NCBI RefSeq assembly: GCF_010998615.1
Contig: NZ_JAAEAH010000068.1
Location: forward strand, 1-52,915
Direction of reading: 5' to 3'
Origin: Myxococcus sp. CA023
Lineage (GTDB): Bacteria; Myxococcota; Myxococcia; Myxococcales; Myxococcaceae
Length of the DNA stretch: 52,915 nt
Shown: one piece after another, positions 44,415-52,915 of the stretch
How positions within the stretch are numbered: the first letter of the stretch is position 1
How the letters are laid out: every line of letters begins with the position of its first letter
Position numbers and translations under genes: made by a program
The notes under the pieces: generated by a model
The model's database searches: none
The model's input: only the letters and a program-made list of their open reading frames with translations
What the model was told of the DNA's origin: nothing

Positions 44415-45863
44415 ATGTTCACACGCATCACGCATGCCGCGGCGCTAGGCGCCCTCATCGCACTGGTGGCGGGCGGCAGCGCCCTGGCGCAGGATGGCAC
44501 CACCGTCAGCCTCGGCGTGGGTTCCCAGAAGGTGATCACCATCCCTGGCCTCAGCCGCGTGGCGCTCGGTGATCCGAGCGTCGCCGAGGTGAAGACGCTC
44601 GGCTCCGGCCAGCTGCTCATCACCGGTCAGGCTGAAGGCAAGACGACGCTGCTCGTCTGGAAGTCCTCGGGCCAGCGCGTCAGCTACCTGGTGGCGGTGC
44701 GCAAGCAGGATCCCAACGAGGTCATCTCCGAAATCAAGCGCCTGCTGGGTGAGATTGAAGGCGTCTCCGTCCGCATGGTGGGTGATCGCATCTACCTGGA
44801 CGGTCAGGCCTACACCACGCAGGACGCCGACCGCATCGAGCAGGTGGTGGGCCTCTACCCGAACGTGAAGTCGTTCGTGAAGATTGCCCCCAACGCCAAG
44901 AAGCTGGTGGCCCAGAATCTCAACGCGGCCTTCCAGAAGGCGGGCCTGAAGAACGTCCAGGCCAACGTGGTGGGCGCCACCATCTTCCTGGAGGGCTCCG
45001 TGGAGAGCCAGCAGGACCTCCAGAAGGCGGAGCTCATCACCAAGGCCATCGGTGAGAAGGTGGAGAACCTCCTCGTCGTCGGCATCAAGCGGATGATCCT
45101 CTCCGAGGTCCAGTTCGTCGAAATCCGCCGCAACAGCCGCGACCGCTACGGCATCCGCTACCCGACGGACATCACGGGTACCGCGACGGCCATCGCCAGC
45201 ATCTCCCAGGAGCTCTTCCCGGGCACCTTCGGCTCGGGCGTGTCCACGCTCACCCTCAACGCGAACGCGGACTTCTCCTTCGGATTCCAGGGCAACGACG
45301 GTTACGGCCGTCTGCTCGCGCAGCCCAAGCTGGTGTGCGCCAGCGGTGAGAAGGCGGAGTTCCTCGCCGGTGGCGAGGTTCCCATCCCGCTCATCACGAA
45401 CAACCAGTTCACGGTGGAGTTCAAGAAGTACGGCGTCATCCTGAACCTGCGCCCCACCGCGGACCGCAACGGCAACATCCAGACGGAGATCGAGGCGGAG
45501 GCCTCCGAAATCGACACCTCCGTGGCGGTGTCCTTCGGTGGTTCGGCCTCCATTCCCGGCTTCCGGACCCGGAAGGTGAAGACGAACGTCACCGTGCGCC
45601 ATGGTGAGACCATCGTCCTGTCCGGCGTGTTCAGCCACGACGAGCAGAAGTCCGTGTCGAAGCTCCCCGGCCTGGGTCACATCCCGATTATCGGTGAGCT
45701 CTTCAAGAGCCGCGGTTTCGACTCCACCAAGCGCGAGCTGGTCATCTTCGTCACCCCGCGCATCGTCAACCCGGACTCCGACAAGGTTCGCACCATCATC
45801 GAGGACGTGAAGAGCCGCTACAAGCAGGCCCGGTCCGAGGTGAACTTCAACATCTTCGACTGA
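44415..45863 (+). CDS. kilC: Tad-type secretin (CpaC/RcpA; KilC-like)
   Basis: A 482-residue outer membrane channel protein. The signal peptide ends GGSALA at residue 25. The N-terminal CpaC domain has VSLGVGSQKVITIPGLSRVA and LGSGQLLITGQAEGKTTLLV, followed by BON-like modules (VRMVGDRIYLDGQAYTTQDA). The C-terminal secretin homology domain has LLAQPKLVCASGEKAEFLAG, GEVPIPL, and the signature VRHGETIVLSGVFSHDEQKS, then PGLGHIPIIGELFKSR and ELVIFVTPRIV. It forms the outer membrane ring of the Tad-like apparatus. No obvious pilotin is in the cluster. Confidence 0.92.
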   Translation: MFTRITHAAALGALIALVAGGSALAQDGTTVSLGVGSQKVITIPGLSRVALGDPSVAEVKTLGSGQLLITGQAEGKTTLLVWKSSGQRVSYLVAVRKQDPNEVISEIKRLLGEIEGVSVRMVGDRIYLDGQAYTTQDADRIEQVVGLYPNVKSFVKIAPNAKKLVAQNLNAAFQKAGLKNVQANVVGATIFLEGSVESQQDLQKAELITKAIGEKVENLLVVGIKRMILSEVQFVEIRRNSRDRYGIRYPTDITGTATAIASISQELFPGTFGSGVSTLTLNANADFSFGFQGNDGYGRLLAQPKLVCASGEKAEFLAGGEVPIPLITNNQFTVEFKKYGVILNLRPTADRNGNIQTEIEAEASEIDTSVAVSFGGSASIPGFRTRKVKTNVTVRHGETIVLSGVFSHDEQKSVSKLPGLGHIPIIGELFKSRGFDSTKRELVIFVTPRIVNPDSDKVRTIIEDVKSRYKQARSEVNFNIFD

Positions 45864-45911
45864 GGCGAGCGCCCCGGGCGCCGTTTCAGGCGGGCCTTCC
45901 GGGCCCACGGC

Positions 45912-45958
45912 ACGGGCCGGCTTCTTCCCTTCCGGGGGTGGTTGCCGGCCCGTCGCTT
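45912..45958 (+). terminator. Possible terminator after the secretin gene
   Basis: ACGGGCCGGC (45912-45921) pairs with GCCGGCCCGT (45944-45953), a perfect 10-bp stem with a 22-base pyrimidine-rich loop, followed by CGCTTTG. The long loop and short T-run make it a weak terminator. It may reduce read-through from the secretin into the ATPase gene. Confidence 0.5.
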
Positions 45959-46026
45959 TGCGGGCAAGCATTCAACCCGGTTCTCACGCTTTGAGGACGA
46001 AGGGGGGCTTGCTAGCATCCGTCCCC

Positions 46027-47814
46027 ATGTTTCTCATCACCCTCGCGGAAAAGGGCGGCGGGACCGAGCAGCGCGAGTATCACAAGAATGAAGTCACCAT
46101 CGGCCGTCTGCCGGGCAATGACATCATCCTCGCGAAGGGCAACGTCTCCAAGTACCACTCGCGAATCGTTGCCAAGGACGGGAAGTTCATCATCGTGGAC
46201 ATGAAGTCCACGAATGGCACGTTCGTGAACGGCAAGAAGATTGCCGCGCCCCAGGTTCTCAAGCCGACCGACCAAGTCTACATCGGCGACTACATCCTCA
46301 ACGTCGAGGCGCTCGCGGACGAGGGCCCGGTGATGACCCGCGCGGGTCAGCCCGAAGAGGAGTACTACGACGAGCAGGGCGAGGAGCCCTACGAGGACGA
46401 GGAAGGGGCTTACGAAGAAGACGAGCCCTACGAGGAGGAGGAGGAAGAAGCGCCGCCTCCCGCGCCCGCTCCCAAGGGCATGCCGGCGTCGCTGGCGTCC
46501 GCCCTGGCGAAGAACAAGCGCAAGGTGGATCCGCGTCAGGAGCGCTACACCCGGCTCCAGAAGGAAATCCATGACCGGCTCATCGAGTACCTCGATCTGC
46601 GCCGCATGGACATGGACCGGCTCGGCGACGACGAGCTGTGGCGCCGCACCGAGAAGGCCATCCGCGACATCATCGACCAGATGGAAGCGGACGGAGAGCT
46701 TCCGGAGGACGTGGACCGCGAGGAGCTGCTCACTGACGTCATCAACGAGGCGCTGGGGCTCGGGCCCCTCGAGGCGTTCCTCGCGTCGGATGACATCAGC
46801 GAGATCATGGTGAACCACGCCAACCAGATCTACATCGAGCGCAAGGGCAAGCTGACCCTGTCGGAGAAGACGTTCTCCTCCAACCAGGCGGTGCTCGGCG
46901 TCATCGAACGCATCGTGGCGCCCATTGGCCGCCGCATCGACGAGTCCAGCCCGCTGGTGGACGCGCGCCTCAAGGACGGCAGCCGCGTCAACGCCATCAT
47001 CCCGCCGCTGGCGCTGAAGGGTCCCTGCATCACCATCCGCAAGTTCAAGAAGGACTCGCTGAAGATCGCGGACCTCATTAAGTACAAGACCGTCACGGCG
47101 CAGATGGCCGAGTTCCTGGAAATGTGCGTCAAGGCCCGGCGCAACATCGTCATCTCCGGCGGCACCGGTTCCGGGAAGACGACGACGCTGAACATCATCA
47201 GCTCCTTCATCCCGGAGGGTGAGCGCATCATCACCGTGGAGGACGCCGCCGAGCTGCAGCTGCCGCAGGACCACTGGGTGCAGTTGGAGAGCCGGCCGCC
47301 CAACCTGGAAGGCAAGGGCGCCATCACCATCCGCGAACTGGTGAAGAACTGCCTGCGCATGCGGCCCGACCGCATCGTCGTGGGTGAGTGCCGCTCCGGT
47401 GAGACGCTGGACATGCTCCAGGCCATGAACACCGGCCACGACGGTTCGCTCACCACGCTCCATGCGAATACGCCGCGAGACGCCATCGCCCGCCTGGAGA
47501 CGATGGTGCTCATGTCCGGCATGGACCTGCCGGTGAAGGCCATCCGTGAGCAGATCGCCAGCGCGGTGCACATGATCGTGCAGCAGACGCGCTTCTCCGA
47601 CGGCACGCGGAAGATCTGCTACATCACCGAGGTGTCTGGCATGGAGGTCGACATCGTGACCCTCCAGGACATCTTCTATTTCAAACAGGATGGCTTCACG
47701 GAGGACCACAAGGTCCGTGGCCGCTACGTCGCCTCCGGCTTCGTGCCGAAGTTCTACGACGAGCTGCAGCGTAAGGGCATCCCCGTCAACATGAGCATCT
47801 TCCGCGAGGACTGA
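46027..47814 (+). CDS. kilF: FHA-CpaF/TadA secretion ATPase fusion (KilF-like)
   Basis: A 595-residue protein from ATG 46027. The FHA domain at residues 1-95 has VTIGRLPGNDIIL, NVSKYHSRIVAK and STNGTFVNGKKI, all phospho-Thr-binding positions kept. A very acidic Tyr/Glu linker spans about 108-150. The CpaF-type ATPase follows (170-595). Its Walker A is GGTGSGKTT near 378, the Asp box region reads ITVEDAAELQL, Walker B reads RIVVGECRSGETLDML, and the His box is GHDGSLTTLHANTPRDA. It should power Tad pilus assembly as a hexamer on the inner membrane. TadB/TadC platform genes are not next to it. Confidence 0.93.
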   Translation: MFLITLAEKGGGTEQREYHKNEVTIGRLPGNDIILAKGNVSKYHSRIVAKDGKFIIVDMKSTNGTFVNGKKIAAPQVLKPTDQVYIGDYILNVEALADEGPVMTRAGQPEEEYYDEQGEEPYEDEEGAYEEDEPYEEEEEEAPPPAPAPKGMPASLASALAKNKRKVDPRQERYTRLQKEIHDRLIEYLDLRRMDMDRLGDDELWRRTEKAIRDIIDQMEADGELPEDVDREELLTDVINEALGLGPLEAFLASDDISEIMVNHANQIYIERKGKLTLSEKTFSSNQAVLGVIERIVAPIGRRIDESSPLVDARLKDGSRVNAIIPPLALKGPCITIRKFKKDSLKIADLIKYKTVTAQMAEFLEMCVKARRNIVISGGTGSGKTTTLNIISSFIPEGERIITVEDAAELQLPQDHWVQLESRPPNLEGKGAITIRELVKNCLRMRPDRIVVGECRSGETLDMLQAMNTGHDGSLTTLHANTPRDAIARLETMVLMSGMDLPVKAIREQIASAVHMIVQQTRFSDGTRKICYITEVSGMEVDIVTLQDIFYFKQDGFTEDHKVRGRYVASGFVPKFYDELQRKGIPVNMSIFRED

Positions 47815-47821
47815 CGCGCCC

Positions 47822-50053
47822 ATGGCCACCCTGGTCGTCCGTCACCCTGACGGCACTGAGAACGAATTCGCCATCACGGGCGAGCTGAAGATTGGCCGCC
47901 AGCAGGGCAGTGACATCCTCATCACCGAAGGGGGCGTGTCGCGTACGCATGCGCGCGTCTTCGACGAAGGCGGCACCGTCTTCATCGAGGACGTGGGCAG
48001 CGCCAACGGCACGTTCGTCGACGGCCAGCGCATCATGGACCCCACGGCCCTGACGCCGCAGTCGGAGGTCCTCCTCGGGGACTACGTGCTGCGTCTCAAG
48101 GCGGCCGCGGTGCGGGGCTCTGGGGCCCGGCGCGCGGCGGCCAGGCCCGCGGCGGGGGGCGATGAGCCCGTGCCGGTGGGCGACGAGGGCGGCGGTGCAC
48201 GCGCCACCCGGGCCATGCCCAGCATCAAGAAGGGCCCGGGCGCGGCGAAGAGCGAGCCCGGCGCGGCGCTGGCGAAGCGGCCCGCGCGTCCGGTACGTCC
48301 CGCCCCGGGTGGCGGCGCACGTCCGGCGCCGGCGGGTGGCCCGGTGCTTCGCGGCATGGTCGGTCCCTGGGCCGGCCAGACGTATCCGCTCAAGGGCAAG
48401 GTGCTCGTGGGGCGACAGCCGCCCGCCGCCATCATGCTGGATGACGACTCCGTGAGCCGCCGCCACGCGGAGCTGGAAGCGACCAGCGCGGGCGTGACGG
48501 TGCGGGACCTGGGCAGCGCCAACGGGACGCTGCTCAACGGCGAGCCGTTGGACCAGACGCCGGTCCCGCTCGAGCCGGGGGATCAGCTCCAGTTCGGCGT
48601 GGTGGAGATGACCTTCGAGCCCGAACCGTCCGCGGCGCCCGTGCGCCGGGGCGCGGCGGGCGCGGCGCGTGGGGGCTCGGACGAGGATCCCGCCGCCAAG
48701 CGCAAGAAGCTCATCATGGTGGCGGCCGGGCTGGTGGGCGTGCTGCTGATGGTGGGCATGGTGTCCTCCATCCTGAACCCCAAGCCGGTGGATGTTCAGG
48801 GGGCGGGCGCGGCCGCGCAGATGGATCCGACGCAGAAGATCCAGGAGCTGCTGAGCGAGTGCCGCTCCTACGCATCCAGCGAGCTGGGCGCCCCCAACTG
48901 GGAGAAGGCCCACGAGGTCTGCACCCAGGCGTTGGACCTGGACCCCATCCACCCGGAGGCGAACACGCTCATCCGGCGCATCAAGCTGGAGAAGGAGTCC
49001 TTCGAGTACTACTCGCAGGGCGAGCGGCTCTTGCAGCGGCTCAAGCCGGAAGAGGCCCTGGAGTCGTTCCGGAAGATCCAGAAGGAGAGCGAGTACTTCC
49101 GCCGCGCCCGCGCCAAGGCGCGCGAGGCCGCCGAGGCGGTGACGAAGCGCGCACAGGAGGACTGCAAGCTGTACCTGCGTGACTCGCAGTGGAGCGCCGC
49201 CGTGTCTCGCTGCGAGGTGTACATGGCGGTGTGGTGCCAGTCGAAGCCGCGCGAGGACCTGGAGCCGCCCCTGGGCTTCACGCTGAAGCTGGAGGGCCGC
49301 CTGCGCCGCGACGAGTGGCGGCCGAAGGATCCGATGTTCGTGAAGTTCCTCATCGCGCGGCAGAAGATGGACGCCAACGCGGCGCCGTGGGTGTGCCCGG
49401 TGGCGGAGGTGCTGGCCGGTGACGAGCGGGCCGTGGACCCGCGCACCTTCGTCATGGAGGCGGCGAAGAAGCGCTTCCCCAACAAGCTGATGCAGGCCGC
49501 GCTCCTGGACTACTGGGGTGGCCGTGGCAGCGAGGCGTTGGCCACCATGCAGAAGCTGCGCGCCAACTACGAGGCCGCGCAGTACCACGCCGAGGCGGAC
49601 GAGCTGATGAAGATCATGTCCACCGTGGATCAGCTCTTCAAGGTGGGCCAGAGCTACCTGGCCGCCGAGGATCCGGAGAAGGCCGCCGAGCCCTTCCGCG
49701 AGGCGCTGGCCACGGACAAGGCGGTGATGTTGGAGCTGGCCGAATCCAAGCCGTCCTTCTACCGGCGCAACATCCTCCAGGACATCGCGGAGAAGTCGTA
49801 CCAGCGCGGCAAGCACTGGGCCGACCGCGAGGACCGCCGGCGCGCCTGCCGCGTGTGGAAGCTGGGCTTCAGCTTCTACGCGGGTAATCCGAACCTGAAC
49901 AAGGCGGCGGCCTTCTGCTCCTCGCGGGCCCTGGAGGCCTTCCGTGCGGCGTCGGGCTGCGGCGACATGGCGGTGGCGCTGGACTACGCCGTCAAGGGCG
50001 ACGGCGTGGAGGAGATGGTCGTCGCGAAGCAGGCGGAGCTGGGCTGCAAGTAG
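47822..50053 (+). CDS. Membrane protein with two FHA domains and a TPR-like region
   Basis: A 743-residue protein beginning 7 bases after the ATPase stop, so co-transcribed. FHA1 (residues 2-95) has LKIGRQQGSDILI, GVSRTHARVF and GSANGTFVDG. An Ala/Arg/Pro linker follows. FHA2 (about 174-265) has VLVGRQPPAAIML, SVSRRHAELEA and GSANGTLLNG. One transmembrane helix lies near 293-316 (KKLIMVAAGLVGVLLMVGMV). The C-terminal 420 residues are helical TPR-like repeats, predicted periplasmic if the FHA domains are cytoplasmic. It may couple phospho-signals to the envelope part of the Tad-like machine (inference). Confidence 0.87.
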   Translation: MATLVVRHPDGTENEFAITGELKIGRQQGSDILITEGGVSRTHARVFDEGGTVFIEDVGSANGTFVDGQRIMDPTALTPQSEVLLGDYVLRLKAAAVRGSGARRAAARPAAGGDEPVPVGDEGGGARATRAMPSIKKGPGAAKSEPGAALAKRPARPVRPAPGGGARPAPAGGPVLRGMVGPWAGQTYPLKGKVLVGRQPPAAIMLDDDSVSRRHAELEATSAGVTVRDLGSANGTLLNGEPLDQTPVPLEPGDQLQFGVVEMTFEPEPSAAPVRRGAAGAARGGSDEDPAAKRKKLIMVAAGLVGVLLMVGMVSSILNPKPVDVQGAGAAAQMDPTQKIQELLSECRSYASSELGAPNWEKAHEVCTQALDLDPIHPEANTLIRRIKLEKESFEYYSQGERLLQRLKPEEALESFRKIQKESEYFRRARAKAREAAEAVTKRAQEDCKLYLRDSQWSAAVSRCEVYMAVWCQSKPREDLEPPLGFTLKLEGRLRRDEWRPKDPMFVKFLIARQKMDANAAPWVCPVAEVLAGDERAVDPRTFVMEAAKKRFPNKLMQAALLDYWGGRGSEALATMQKLRANYEAAQYHAEADELMKIMSTVDQLFKVGQSYLAAEDPEKAAEPFREALATDKAVMLELAESKPSFYRRNILQDIAEKSYQRGKHWADREDRRRACRVWKLGFSFYAGNPNLNKAAAFCSSRALEAFRAASGCGDMAVALDYAVKGDGVEEMVVAKQAELGCK

Positions 50054-50098
50054 CACGCGTCGTGGACAGGGCCGGGCGGGCGCGCTAGGCACGGGGGC

Positions 50099-52825
50099 AT
50101 GGTCGACACCAGCCCTTCGCGCTCAGCGCCCACCCTGGTCCTCATCGACGCGTCCGGCTTCATCTTCCGCGCCTATCACGCCATCCCTCCGCTCACGACG
50201 AGCAAGGGTGTGCAGACCAACGCGGTGCTGGGCTTCACGCGCATGGTGCTCAAGGCCCTGCGCGAGCTGAAGCCCACGCACGTGGCGCTCGCCTTCGACA
50301 AGGAGAGCCGCACCGAGCGCCAGAAGATTGATCCGACGTACAAGGCGAACCGCGAGGGTCCCCCGGAGGACCTGGTTCCCCAGTTCGCCCTCATCCGCCG
50401 CGTGGTGGAAGCCATCAACGTGCCCGTGCTGGAGGTGGCCGGCTGGGAAGCCGACGACGTCATCGGCACCCTGGCCGTGAAGGCGAAGCAGGAGGGGTTC
50501 TGCGTCCAGGTCGTCACCGGCGACAAGGACTTCGTGCAGATTGTCGACGACGACGTGCGCCTGTACGACCCGATGAAGGACGTGCACACGCTGCCCGCGG
50601 ACGTGAAGGCGCGGCTGGGCATCGAGCCGGGGCAGATGCGGGACTACCTGGCCCTCATCGGCGACGCGGTGGACAACGTCCCCAAGGTGCCGGGCATCGG
50701 TCCGAAGACGGCCACCGAGCTCATCCAGCAGTTCGGTGACGTGGAGACGTTGCTCTCTCGCCTGGATGAGGTGAAGAAGCCGAAGATCCGGGAGAACATC
50801 GCCTCGCACCGCGAGAGCCTCCTGCGCGCCAAGGTGCTCGTCACTTTCAAGACGGACCTGTCGCTGGACGTGCGCATGGCGGACCTGGCCCGCCGGCCGG
50901 TGGACGCGCAGCGCTCGCGCGAGCTGTTCACCGAGCTGGAGTTCTTCGCCCTCCTCAAGGAACTGCCCCAGCAGGACGGTGTCGCCGGGGCGCTCGAGGA
51001 GGTGAAGGAGAAGCCCGCGCCGCTGGCGGTGACGCCGCGGCTGGTGGGCGCGGACGCGGAGCTCGCCCAACTGGCTGGCGCCGTGCGCGAGGCGGGCGCC
51101 GTCACCCTGATTCCCGCTTACGAGGGCTCGCCTTTCGGCGCGAAGTTGGTGGGTCTGGGCGTGGCGCTGCCGGACGGGCAGACGGCGTATGTGCCGCTGC
51201 GGCACGCGCAGCTCGGCGTCACCCAGGTGCGGCCGGAGGCCTTCACCGCGGCCTTCCGCGAGGTGCTGGAGGACGCGGCGGTGAAGAAGGGCGGGCATGA
51301 CCTCAAGGCGCTCAGCCTGGTGCTGGCCAACGACGGCATCACCCTGCACGGCGCGCACGACGACGTGGAGCTGCTCAGTTACCTGCTCAACCCGTCCCGC
51401 CGCGAGCACGCGCTGGTGGACCTGTCGCGCGAGCGGCTGAACACGGAGCTTCCGCTCCTGCCGCCCGCCGCCGAGGGCAAGCGCGGCAAGAAGGACCGCG
51501 CGCTGGCGGACCACACGGTGGAGGAGGTGGCCACCGGCTTCGCCATCCGCGCCGAGGCCGCGCGCCGGCTGGCGCCCGAGCTGTGGAAGGAACTGGAGGC
51601 GGCGAAGCTGGCGACGCTGGCTCGCGACATGGAGCTGCCGCTGTTGCCGCTGCTGGCGCAGATGGAGCGCAGGGGCGTGCTGCTGGACACCGCCGAGCTG
51701 TCGCGCACCTCCGTGAAGGTGGACGCCGCCGTCGAGGCGCAGGTGAAGGAGGTCTACCGGCACGCGGGCCGCGAGTTCAACATTGGCTCCAATCCGCAGC
51801 TGGTGGAGGTGCTCTTCACGGAGCTGAAGCTGCCCATCATCAAGCGGGGCAAGACGGGCCCGTCCGCGGACCAGGAGGTGCTGGAGAAACTGTCCGAGGA
51901 GCACCCGCTGCCGGGCGCCATCATCGAGTACCGCAGCCTGTCCAAGCTGAAGAGCACCTACCTGGACACGCTGCCCACGCTGGTGGCCGCCGACGGGCGC
52001 ATTCACACCACCTACCACCAGGCGGCCACCGCCACCGGGCGCCTGTCGTCCACCGACCCGAACCTCCAGAACATCCCCGTCCGCACCGACCTGGGCCGGG
52101 AGATTCGTCGCGCCTTCGTGGCCGCGGAAGGGCACCAGCTGGTGAGCGCGGACTACAGCCAGGTGGAGCTGCGGCTGCTGGCGCACATCGCGGACGACCC
52201 CGTGCTCATCGAGGCCTTCCTCCATGACGAGGACATCCATACCCGCACCGCGGCCGAGGTGTTCGGCGTGGCCAAGGAGCAGGTGGACCGCGAGCAGCGC
52301 CGCGTCGCGAAGATGGTGAACTTCGGCATCGCCTACGGCCTGTCACCGCACGGCCTGGCGGCGCGGCTGGGCATTGCCCAGGACGTGGCCCGCGACATCA
52401 TCGAGCGGTACTTCACGCGCTACGCCGGCATCCGGCGCTACCTGGAGGAGACCGTCGATAGGGCGCGCAAGACGGGCTACGTGGAGACGCTCTACGGCCG
52501 CCGCCGCTACATGGCGGACCTGAACTCCAAGAACCGCGGCGTGGCCCAGGCCGCCGAGCGCGCCGCCATCAACATGCCGATTCAAGGCACCGCCGCGGAC
52601 CTCATCAAGAAGGCCATGTTGGCGGTGGACGAGGCGTTGACGGCCCAGAAGCTGCGCACGCGGATGCTGCTGCAGGTCCACGACGAACTCCTCTTCGAGG
52701 CGCCCGACGCGGAAGTGGAGCAGGTGAAGGTGCTGGCGGTGAAGGCCATGTCCTCGGTGGCCGACCTGAAGGTGCCGCTCAAGGTAGACGTGGGCGCGGG
52801 GCGCAGCTGGGCGGACGCGCACTGA
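50099..52825 (+). CDS. polA: DNA polymerase I
   Basis: A 908-residue protein. The N-terminal 5'-3' exonuclease domain (1-290) has LIDASGFIFRAYHAIPP, WEADDVIGTLA, TGDKDFVQIV and GDAVDNVPKVPGIGPKTA. The middle domain aligns with the 3'-5' exonuclease but lacks the metal-binding Asp/Glu residues (for instance NLKYD has become DLKAL). The polymerase domain is intact: motif A VSADYSQVELRLLAHI, motif B RRVAKMVNFGIAYG and motif C LLQVHDELLFEAPD. It fills repair gaps and removes Okazaki primers. ATG 50099 is preceded by GGGGGC. Proofreading is probably absent, as in several other bacterial Pol I enzymes. Confidence 0.96.
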   Translation: MVDTSPSRSAPTLVLIDASGFIFRAYHAIPPLTTSKGVQTNAVLGFTRMVLKALRELKPTHVALAFDKESRTERQKIDPTYKANREGPPEDLVPQFALIRRVVEAINVPVLEVAGWEADDVIGTLAVKAKQEGFCVQVVTGDKDFVQIVDDDVRLYDPMKDVHTLPADVKARLGIEPGQMRDYLALIGDAVDNVPKVPGIGPKTATELIQQFGDVETLLSRLDEVKKPKIRENIASHRESLLRAKVLVTFKTDLSLDVRMADLARRPVDAQRSRELFTELEFFALLKELPQQDGVAGALEEVKEKPAPLAVTPRLVGADAELAQLAGAVREAGAVTLIPAYEGSPFGAKLVGLGVALPDGQTAYVPLRHAQLGVTQVRPEAFTAAFREVLEDAAVKKGGHDLKALSLVLANDGITLHGAHDDVELLSYLLNPSRREHALVDLSRERLNTELPLLPPAAEGKRGKKDRALADHTVEEVATGFAIRAEAARRLAPELWKELEAAKLATLARDMELPLLPLLAQMERRGVLLDTAELSRTSVKVDAAVEAQVKEVYRHAGREFNIGSNPQLVEVLFTELKLPIIKRGKTGPSADQEVLEKLSEEHPLPGAIIEYRSLSKLKSTYLDTLPTLVAADGRIHTTYHQAATATGRLSSTDPNLQNIPVRTDLGREIRRAFVAAEGHQLVSADYSQVELRLLAHIADDPVLIEAFLHDEDIHTRTAAEVFGVAKEQVDREQRRVAKMVNFGIAYGLSPHGLAARLGIAQDVARDIIERYFTRYAGIRRYLEETVDRARKTGYVETLYGRRRYMADLNSKNRGVAQAAERAAINMPIQGTAADLIKKAMLAVDEALTAQKLRTRMLLQVHDELLFEAPDAEVEQVKVLAVKAMSSVADLKVPLKVDVGAGRSWADAH

Positions 52826-52877
52826 CGCACGGGCAGGGTGGGGCGGCGCGAAAAAATACGGGAGGAGCGCCCACCCC

Positions 52878-52915
52878 CTGCCTCTTATACACATCTCCGA
52901 GCCCACGAGACTACG
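52878..52915 (+). other. Nextera adapter read-through at the contig end
   Basis: CTGCCTCTTATACACATCT (52878-52896) matches the 19-bp Tn5 mosaic end with one difference (C for T at position 4). It is followed exactly by the Nextera read-2 adapter CCGAGCCCACGAGAC (52897-52911) and four further bases, presumably the start of an i7 index. This is library sequence, not genome. The reverse-strand peptide it creates (SEMCIRG) is a known contaminant signature. Confidence 0.97.

Noticed and set aside
52343..52906. A minus-strand frame starting MGSEMCIRG at the contig end
   Set aside because: Its first residues are translated Nextera adapter, and the rest is antisense to polA.

Overview
The window looks like one contig end from a high-GC member of the Myxococcota, most likely Myxococcus or a close relative. 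The evidence is a Tgl-type type IV pilus pilotin, many Hanks-type Ser/Thr kinases, FHA proteins and an FHA-type sigma-54 activator, TPR lipoproteins, and a Tad-like locus that matches the M. xanthus Kil (prey-killing) genes as I remember them. There are no insertion sequences, phage genes or CRISPR arrays, and codon use is uniformly GC-rich, so the window reads as core chromosome.

Layout. 1-13.2 kb is the translation/transcription block: tuf (3' end only), rpmG, tRNA-Trp, secE, nusG, rplK, rplA, an L10-type leader, rplJ, rplL, rpoB, rpoC, closed by a strong intrinsic terminator. Almost every intergenic gap holds a GC-rich stem-loop. 13.3-18.4 kb carries two phasin-like helical proteins, a lytic transglycosylase, two unassigned proteins, the Tgl pilotin, an HTH membrane protein and recO. 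18.4-21.8 kb has a PfkB sugar kinase, an unassigned protein and an OPT-family transporter. 21.8-36.0 kb is a signalling island: a 1274-residue kinase/STAND-ATPase/TPR protein, a lipoprotein, a second kinase facing a sigma-54 FHA activator tail to tail, a YjbR/MmcQ-like protein, a TPR protein with a degenerate cyclic-nucleotide domain, a PAS histidine kinase and a transmembrane kinase. 36.0-39.1 kb is glyQS.

39.3-50.1 kb is the most interesting stretch. Two translationally coupled lipoproteins are followed by an RHH-FHA protein, a prepilin peptidase, a secretin, an FHA-CpaF/TadA secretion ATPase fusion and a membrane protein with two FHA domains and a TPR-like region. The peptidase, secretin and ATPase correspond to KilA, KilC and KilF; pilins, TadB/TadC and CpaB/CpaE are absent, so the machine must be completed elsewhere. 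Three FHA proteins in one Tad locus, in a genome region full of Ser/Thr kinases, suggests assembly gated by threonine phosphorylation (inference). polA closes the window.

The last 38 bases are not genomic: they are a Tn5 mosaic end plus Nextera read-2 adapter, so the contig ends in untrimmed adapter.
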